Shown here piece by piece: positions 16,421-20,564 of a stretch of DNA of 20,564 nt (position 1 is the first letter of the stretch; the number at the start of each line of letters is the position of its first letter). The DNA lies in IMG/VR virus record IMGVR_UViG_3300009085_000634, positions 1-20,564 of that record; one strand, 5' to 3'. The position numbers and the translations under genes were made by a program. Source of the stretch: a virus. The notes below the pieces were generated by a model. The model was given only the letters and a program-made list of their open reading frames with translations, was not told the DNA's origin and did no database searches.

Positions 16421-16426
16421 TAGAAT
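16421..16426 (+). promoter_or_regulatory. -10 box TAGAAT giving a probable leaderless holin mRNA
   Basis: TAGAAT ends 6 nt before the ATG at 16433, the distance at which transcription normally starts, so the mRNA would begin at or next to the start codon. There is no ribosome binding site upstream. A -35 is not evident. Leaderless mRNAs with a TANNNT box about 7 nt upstream are common in actinobacteria. Confidence 0.5.
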
Positions 16427-16432
16427 GGACCG

Positions 16433-16843
16433 ATGATGCCGCAGGACACGGAGATGACACCAATCCCCGGACAGCCACTCTCTTGGCGAGATGTCTACCG
16501 CGCCGTAACCGAGAGCGAGGTCCGCATCGTGGCGTCGATCAACGCAGCCGTGACCCCCCTCAACGCGAGCGTGGTTGATCACGAGTCGCGCATCCGTGAG
16601 ATCGAGCGGCTGGGGTGCCCACAGGCAAGGCAGTTCGCGGGGAAGATGGATGGTATCGACGCCAAGGTAACGGCCCTCCACCTACGGGTGGACACCGTGG
16701 AGAAGGACGATGTCGCCCTCATGGCCCGGGAGAAGGGCATCCTCGCCACCCTCTCGTCCGCCCAGAAAGTCATTGTCCTTCTGGGCGCGATCTTGGCCGC
16801 TGCCTACACCATGTCCAACATCATCGACAAGGTTGCCTCCTGA
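16433..16843 (+). CDS. Holin candidate (coiled coil plus one C-terminal membrane segment)
   Basis: The 136-residue protein has an N-terminal polar region (1-30), two helical, heptad-like stretches (about 26-60 and 74-100), and a single hydrophobic segment near the end (about 113-131, VIVLLGAILAAAYTMSNII) followed by DKVAS. This one-TM, coiled-coil layout resembles XhlA-type phage lysis proteins and other small holins. Its position directly before a predicted cell-wall peptidase, with stop and start overlapping (TGATG at 16841-16845), supports a lysis role. Two adjacent ATGs (16433, 16436) could serve as start; neither has a ribosome binding site, and a -10 box ends 6 nt before the first, so leaderless translation is likely. 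A membrane-anchored spanin or a tail-associated protein cannot be ruled out. Confidence 0.55.
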   Translation: MMPQDTEMTPIPGQPLSWRDVYRAVTESEVRIVASINAAVTPLNASVVDHESRIREIERLGCPQARQFAGKMDGIDAKVTALHLRVDTVEKDDVALMAREKGILATLSSAQKVIVLLGAILAAAYTMSNIIDKVAS

Positions 16844-17493
16844 TGGCGCTTCCCGGTGTGTTCAATCAGGTCTCGTGGCCCGGGGTGGGCGACGTTGACG
16901 ACTGTCAGGTGCTGTCGGCCTTCTGGACGATGGTGGCCACCGGCTGGTCTACGAAGGCTGGCCTTCCCACCGTCAGCAAGTTCCGCTACGAGGCGGGTAA
17001 CCCCGACGACCCCGGGCGCAGCGACGGGCTGAACAACACCGAGTCCCTGCGTGCCATCAACCAGATCTGGCCCACGGCTGGGGCGCTCTCGTACGTCGGC
17101 GGGATCGAGGGGTTCAAAGCCCATCTCCGCGCCGGGAAGATCGCGTCGGTCAGCGTGAAGTCCTCGCTGCTCCCGGCTCGTCTGCGGTTCGGGTTCTTGG
17201 GGCTGCATCAGATCGCCGTCGCGTTCAACGGCACGAACGTCAAGGTGATGAACCCGCTCGACGCCATGGGGGATCCACCCATGACGGCAACGTGGGCAGA
17301 GGTTCGGGTCGCGGCGTACGGCGTCTACAACGACGGCAAGGTCCACGCCATCGTCGTCCCGCCCAAGCCCGCCGACCCCACCATCGCCCTGAAGGCCGAG
17401 ATCGCTGCGCTCAAGACGAAGGTCTCCTCGCAGCAGACGACCATCGACGCGCTCACGGCGAAGATCACGGCGGCTCGTAGCGCCCTCCTGTAA
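16843..17493 (+). CDS. Putative endolysin: C39-like (papain-fold) cysteine peptidase
   Basis: The 216-residue protein opens with WPGVGDVDDCQVLSAFWTM, where Cys21 (nt 16903-16905) begins a helix as the nucleophile of a papain-like fold. The middle contains LLPARLRFGFLGLHQIAVAF with His122, then VKVMNPLD with Asn137, giving a plausible Cys-His-Asn/Asp triad. Residues about 178-216 are a coiled-coil-like tail (ALKAEIAALKTKVSSQQTTID...). There is no recognisable cell-wall binding domain. C39-like peptidase domains occur in endolysins of phages of actinobacteria, and the gene directly follows the holin candidate with an overlapping stop/start. Cleavage of peptidoglycan cross-links is inferred; a virion maturation protease is a possible alternative. 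The ATG at 16843 is chosen over an in-frame ATG at 16615, which would overlap most of the preceding gene. Confidence 0.6.
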   Translation: MALPGVFNQVSWPGVGDVDDCQVLSAFWTMVATGWSTKAGLPTVSKFRYEAGNPDDPGRSDGLNNTESLRAINQIWPTAGALSYVGGIEGFKAHLRAGKIASVSVKSSLLPARLRFGFLGLHQIAVAFNGTNVKVMNPLDAMGDPPMTATWAEVRVAAYGVYNDGKVHAIVVPPKPADPTIALKAEIAALKTKVSSQQTTIDALTAKITAARSALL

Positions 17494-17496
17494 CGC

Positions 17497-17525
17497 TGGT
17501 CAGTTGGCCCCACGCGCACTAGACT
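17497..17525 (+). promoter_or_regulatory. Putative late promoter (TGGTCA-N17-TAGACT)
   Basis: TGGTCA (17497-17502) and TAGACT (17520-17525) have the same 17-nt spacing as the elements at 9065 and 20331. The box is followed by TGTGGCACCAACC, nearly repeated after the TAGACT box at 20354. It lies between the lysis pair and the next structural gene. Confidence 0.5.
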
Positions 17526-17526
17526 T

Positions 17527-17562
17527 GTGGCACCAACCTCGTAGAGAAAGGAAAGGTGCCAC
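17527..17562 (+). promoter_or_regulatory. Hairpin presenting the ribosome binding site in its loop
   Basis: GTGGCACC (17527-17534) and GGTGCCAC (17555-17562) are perfect 8-bp complements around a 20-nt loop that holds the purine-rich AGAGAAAGGAAA. The right arm abuts the ATG at 17563. In read-through RNA the stem would form with the ribosome binding site exposed; in RNA started from the adjacent promoter (about 17532) most of the left arm would be missing. This could make translation depend on the transcript's origin. Confidence 0.55.
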
Positions 17563-18363
17563 ATGGCCGCTCCCACTTGGGCGACCGACCCCCTCGCGAC
17601 AGCCCTCCAGTTGATCGGCTATCACACCACCCACTCGGCCCGCCTGTTCAACAGGTCCGCCCGTACGGCGGTTGACCTCACTGTGGCTGAGGCTGTCACC
17701 AACGCCGCCGGTCTGCTTGACGACACCGTGTCGATCACGCTGGACGACATCACGGCCCTCCCCGACGCACCGTTCTTCGCCCGCCTCGACTACGACGACA
17801 CGGCTGCCGTCGAGTGGGTGGCCGACACCTCCTACCTCCAGAACGCCATGGTGATCCCCGTTGGGGGCACCCCGGCAATCGTCGCCGTGTGCGTCACGGC
17901 GGGAACCTCCGACGACACGGACGAGCCGACATGGCCAGACGCCGATGCCGTTGGCGCCACCGTCGAGGATGGCACGGCAGAGTGGGTCACCTACGCCCTC
18001 GGCAGCGAGGTCGTGAAGGTCACGGTCGTGACCCCGGGCGGCATTGCCGACGAGGGCACGCTCACCGTCACCCGTCAGGCCCGTGGCCTCCCTCTTCATG
18101 CTGGCGGGACGCTCACGGTCGCGGACAACCCCCTTCGCGTCTTCCCGCCCGACTGCGCCACCCTGACGGCCACTGGTGTGTACGTCACGGTCGCCGCCGT
18201 GTCGGATGTCACCCCGGCCCACACTCCCGACGACGGGGGCGCGGCTCTGGGCGACCTGCTCTACCGCCACTGCGGGCTGAGCAAGAGCGTTGGCAAGCGC
18301 GTCTACGACGCGGCGACCGCCAACGAGTACAGCCTCACCATCACCACCGTCGAGCCAGCGTAA
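17563..18363 (+). CDS. Probable virion protein with an inserted carbohydrate-binding-like module
   Basis: The product is 266 residues. An N-terminal helical part (1-50, starting MAAPTWATDPLATALQLIG) precedes a beta-rich region. Residues about 51-80 (VSITLDDITALPDAPFFARL) and 146-190 (SEVVKVTVV, EGTLTVTRQARGLPLHAGGTLTV) together resemble a strand-rich domain seen in phage tail proteins. Between them, residues about 82-145 contain VEWVADTSYLQNAMVIP and EPTWPDADAVGATVEDGTAEW, a motif I recognise as a widespread small module of phage fibres ('W-x-x-x-T-x-Y', 'EPxWP', 'DGTxxW'), suggested to bind sugars. The gene starts with the same MAAPT-x-ATD as the one at 18759. GAAAGGAAAGG lies upstream. A structural role is inferred; no exact family is known to me. 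Confidence 0.5.
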   Translation: MAAPTWATDPLATALQLIGYHTTHSARLFNRSARTAVDLTVAEAVTNAAGLLDDTVSITLDDITALPDAPFFARLDYDDTAAVEWVADTSYLQNAMVIPVGGTPAIVAVCVTAGTSDDTDEPTWPDADAVGATVEDGTAEWVTYALGSEVVKVTVVTPGGIADEGTLTVTRQARGLPLHAGGTLTVADNPLRVFPPDCATLTATGVYVTVAAVSDVTPAHTPDDGGAALGDLLYRHCGLSKSVGKRVYDAATANEYSLTITTVEPA

Positions 18364-18380
18364 GGAAGGAAGGACATCCA

Positions 18381-18749
18381 ATGGCTGCTCCCAAGAAGAA
18401 GCCGACCACGGCTACCAAGGGCTACACCCCCAAGGTCAACAAGGCCACCGGCTTCACGACCGGCGTCCGCACCGTGAAGCGTGCGAACGCGATCAGTTCC
18501 AAGATCAAGCCGTACGCCCCCCGTGGCACCACCACGAGTCGCAAGGCTGCTCCTGCTCCGACAAAGGATCCTTGGTCTACCGGCAAGATCGGTGAGGCCG
18601 TGAACGCTGCGGCCAATGCCCTCGGTCGCCACCGCGAGTCGTTCGGCTCGGGCGTGAGGGCAATCGCCAAGGCTCCGCGAAGCACCGTCAATGTCCCGTC
18701 CATCGTGGAGCGGGAGAAGAAGAAGATCGCCGCCGCGAAGAAGAGGTAA
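18381..18749 (+). CDS. Small basic Lys/Ala-rich protein of unknown function
   Basis: The product is 122 residues, strongly basic at both ends: MAAPKKKPTTATKGYTPKV at the start and a Lys/Arg/Ala-rich tail (REKKKIAAAKKR). The middle (about 65-95) has GKIGEAVNAAANALGRHRESFGSGVRAIAKA, a helical stretch. There is no membrane segment or zinc motif. A triple repeat AAGGAAGGAAGG (18362-18373), 7 nt before the ATG, is one of the strongest ribosome binding sites here, suggesting high expression. The 17-nt gap to the preceding gene implies one transcript. Nucleic-acid binding or charge neutralisation inside the head is possible from the charge alone, but I do not recognise a family. Confidence 0.7.
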   Translation: MAAPKKKPTTATKGYTPKVNKATGFTTGVRTVKRANAISSKIKPYAPRGTTTSRKAAPAPTKDPWSTGKIGEAVNAAANALGRHRESFGSGVRAIAKAPRSTVNVPSIVEREKKKIAAAKKR

Positions 18750-18758
18750 CCGCACGCT

Positions 18759-20351
18759 GTGGCAGCCCCGACCTACGCGACCGATCTCACGACGATCAAC
18801 GCCTGTGACAGCAACGCTACGCCCACGGCGTGGACGAACCTCGGGACTGGGTCCGACGCGACCGAGACCGACTACTTCATCCACAACGGGGCGTGCGTTT
18901 CCAAGCCGTTCAACATCACGGCTGGGGGGCTGTACACGGACTACGGGTCCAACATCGCCTTCGCCAGTGGTGAGTGCTACTGGCTGTGGGCGTGGTTCGG
19001 TGCGCCCAACGCGATGCTCGCAGAGGCCAGCGGGGGCTACCAAGCCCTCGTTGGTTCGTCTGCTGGCAACTACGAACTCTGGAATGTCATGGGCAGTGAC
19101 ACCAACCCGTACGGCGGGTGGCGGTGCGTGCCCGTGGACATCAACAATGTCTCCCCGGACGGGACAGTCGGAACCCCGGCTGGCACCTACCGCATCTTCG
19201 GGTGCTACTGCAACACCTCAACCGGCATCGGCAAGGGCAACCCGCTCGGGATCGATGTCATCCGTCGCGGGCGCGGTGAACTGAGGATCGCTGCTGGAGA
19301 CCTCGCCAACGGCTACGGTACCTTCGCCGGGGCGGCTGCCGCCAACGACGCCTCGACCGCCCGGTGGGGCCTGTGTCAGGCGCAGGACGGCACCTACCTC
19401 ATTCAGGGGATGCTGGTCCTCGGCTACGCCGCAGCCGTGGACTTCCGCGACCAGAACAAGGTCATCATCATCGCCAACACCAAGAAGGTTCAGTCCACCT
19501 TCAACCGGATCGAGGTCCGCAACGCGTCGAGCCGCGTGGACTGGACGAACATCAACATCACCGCCCTCGGCACCGTGAGCCGGGGCGCGTTTGAGATGAT
19601 CGACGCGGCTGATGTGAACCTCGACACCTGCGTGTTCACCGACATGGACACCTTCATCTTCCTGTCGAGCGCGTCGGTCCTCGGCTGCACCTTCCGCCGC
19701 TGCAACCTCGTCACGGCGAGCGGGGCAGACTTCTCGGGTAGCACGGTCGCCTCCTCGACGGTGGCGGCTGACGCCTCGGCGCTCCTCTGGAATGTCGCCA
19801 CGGACACGGACGGCAAACTGGACGACATGACCTTCGTCCGTGGGACCAACTCGCACCACGCCATCGAACTCGGCCCCAACACCCCGTCCTCGATCACCCT
19901 GCGCGGCATGACTGTCTCGGGCTTCAACGCCAGCAACGGGCAGACGGACTCGGTGATCTACAACAACTCGGGCAAGTCCATCACGATCAATGTGACGGGC
20001 AACAGCGGGACGATCTCGTACAAGAACGGGACCGGGGCCAGCACGAGCATCGTGGCTGACCAGCGCACCCTGACGGTCGAGGTTCGCGACGAGGCCGGGG
20101 CACTGATCACCGACTCGACCGAGATCACCATCGTCCGCGCGAGCGACCTCACGGTCCTGCACCACGAGGAGGGATCCACGGACGGGAACACCTCGTACAC
20201 CTACGCGTACTCAGCCGGGGAGGAGACCTACATCAATGTGGTCTCTTCGGGCCTCTATGTCCCCAAGACGGTGTCGCCCGTGTACCTCATCAACGCAGAC
20301 CAGACAGTGGCCATCCAGTTGGCCCCAGACAGGACATTCTCAAACCCGTAG
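18759..20351 (+). CDS. Beta-helix virion protein (probable tail-spike-like or decoration protein)
   Basis: This 530-residue protein starts at GTG 18759, 9 nt after the previous stop; GAGG (18743-18746) is a weak, rather distant ribosome binding site. The first 225 residues are beta-rich (MAAPTYATDLTTINACD...). Residues about 227-427 show short strand/turn repeats typical of a right-handed parallel beta-helix: IEVRNASSRVDWTNINITAL, VNLDTCVFTDMDTFIFLSSA, VLGCTFRRCNLVTASG and ITLRGMTVSGFNASNG. Residues about 430-530 (RTLTVEVRDEAGALITDSTEI, YINVVSSGLYVPKTVSPVYL) look like a carboxypeptidase-regulatory/Ig-like C-terminal domain. No catalytic pectate-lyase residues were identified. A tail or capsid surface role is likely; enzymatic action on surface sugars is possible but not shown. 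Confidence 0.6.
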   Translation: MAAPTYATDLTTINACDSNATPTAWTNLGTGSDATETDYFIHNGACVSKPFNITAGGLYTDYGSNIAFASGECYWLWAWFGAPNAMLAEASGGYQALVGSSAGNYELWNVMGSDTNPYGGWRCVPVDINNVSPDGTVGTPAGTYRIFGCYCNTSTGIGKGNPLGIDVIRRGRGELRIAAGDLANGYGTFAGAAAANDASTARWGLCQAQDGTYLIQGMLVLGYAAAVDFRDQNKVIIIANTKKVQSTFNRIEVRNASSRVDWTNINITALGTVSRGAFEMIDAADVNLDTCVFTDMDTFIFLSSASVLGCTFRRCNLVTASGADFSGSTVASSTVAADASALLWNVATDTDGKLDDMTFVRGTNSHHAIELGPNTPSSITLRGMTVSGFNASNGQTDSVIYNNSGKSITINVTGNSGTISYKNGTGASTSIVADQRTLTVEVRDEAGALITDSTEITIVRASDLTVLHHEEGSTDGNTSYTYAYSAGEETYINVVSSGLYVPKTVSPVYLINADQTVAIQLAPDRTFSNP

Positions 20352-20359
20352 CGTAGACT
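20331..20359 (+). promoter_or_regulatory. Putative late promoter (AGGACA-N17-TAGACT) with shared leader
   Basis: AGGACA (20331-20336) and TAGACT (20354-20359) are 17 nt apart. The leader that follows contains GTGGGACCAACC (20365-20376), matching 11 of 12 bases of GTGGCACCAACC (17527-17538) after the TAGACT box of another gene. The -35 overlaps the end of the beta-helix gene. Confidence 0.5.
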
Positions 20360-20392
20360 TCGCTGTGGGACCAACCAAGGAAGGACGGACGA

Positions 20393-20564
20393 ATGGCAAA
20401 GATCGTTGATCCAGATCAGTTGAACCAAGGGATTGAGGTGGTGATTGATACCACCGGCAAGACCCTCCAACTGCTCGTGGCCGGAAACCTCAACGACGCG
20501 TCCCCGGGCGCGACATCTGGCGTGACGCTTCAGGCGCTCTACTCCTTCCTGAAGGAGGAGTGGA
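20393..20564 (+). CDS. Hypothetical phage protein, 3' partial
   Basis: The ATG at 20393 follows AAGGAAGG (20377-20384) and the frame runs open to the window's end, giving 57 residues: MAKIVDPDQLNQGIEVVIDT at the start, then TGKTLQLLVAGNLNDA, and VTLQALYSFLKEEW before the edge. The pattern resembles a conserved protein of unknown function often found among tail genes of uncultured marine and freshwater phages. It has its own TAGACT promoter-like element. Nothing more can be said without the downstream sequence. Confidence 0.75.
   Translation, partial: MAKIVDPDQLNQGIEVVIDTTGKTLQLLVAGNLNDASPGATSGVTLQALYSFLKEEW

Noticed and set aside
16615-16842. Upstream ATG for the peptidase gene
   Set aside because: The extra residues are the shifted reading of the holin gene; the ATG at 16843 overlaps the holin stop and gives a normal peptidase N-terminus.
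17814-18380. N-terminal extension of the small basic protein
   Set aside because: The sequence there is the Arg/Gly/His-rich shifted reading of the preceding gene; the ATG at 18381 has a very strong ribosome binding site.
1-20564. tRNA genes, CRISPR arrays, insertion sequences, attachment sites
   Set aside because: No cloverleaf-like sequence, spaced direct repeats, transposase or integrase was seen in this window.

Overview
This window looks like the late (virion and lysis) region of a tailed double-stranded DNA phage. It is GC-rich, almost fully coding, and every supported gene lies on the + strand with stop/start overlaps (TGATG, TAGTG, ATGA) or short gaps. Several features suggest an actinobacterial or other high-GC Gram-positive host: strong third-position G/C, frequent GTG starts, promoter-like TAGAMT boxes, one gene whose ATG sits 6 nt after such a box (leaderless), a C/C/GH-x-G-x-H zinc-type motif often seen in actinobacterial and actinophage proteins, and a Dit/Tal-like tail tip. 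The host assignment is inference. No integrase, tRNA, CRISPR or insertion sequence is visible.

Layout: 1-7437 is the end of a giant gene (at least 2,478 residues, 5' end outside the window). It carries a HELAH zincin motif and occupies the slot before the scaffold that a MuF-type or internal virion protein often holds. Inside it, in the +1-shifted frame, there is good evidence for a second, overlapping gene (5120-5449). Then come the scaffold (7489-8043), an N4-gp56-like major capsid protein (8080-9063), a connector/adaptor (9145-9825), a Dit-like protein (9825-10724), a 910-residue hub with DNRLRE-like and FN3-like N-terminal domains (10724-13456), and a 986-residue fibre with a collagen-like stretch, a probable beta-propeller and a polyglycine tip (13453-16413). 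The lysis pair is a coiled-coil/one-TM holin candidate (16433-16843) and a C39-like cysteine peptidase (16843-17493). Three further genes follow: a probable virion protein, a small basic protein and a beta-helix protein. The last is a partial gene of unknown function (20393 onward).

How they may work together: scaffold and capsid protein build the head, and the giant protein is probably packaged and ejected. The connector, Dit-like and hub proteins make the tail tip, and the fibre and beta-helix proteins contact the host surface. The holin and peptidase end the infection. No major tail protein, chaperone pair or tape measure lies between connector and Dit, so the tail may be short (podovirus-like), or those genes are elsewhere.

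Less expected signals: (a) the embedded gene; (b) no AGCT found anywhere in 20.5 kb; (c) strong depletion of ACGT that breaks down exactly in the receptor-binding part of the fibre and to a lesser extent in the lysis genes; (d) a repeated promoter/leader element in front of late genes; (e) two tandem GNRA-loop hairpins after the capsid gene; (f) a hairpin that presents a ribosome binding site in its loop before 17563. All counts were made by eye and should be recomputed.
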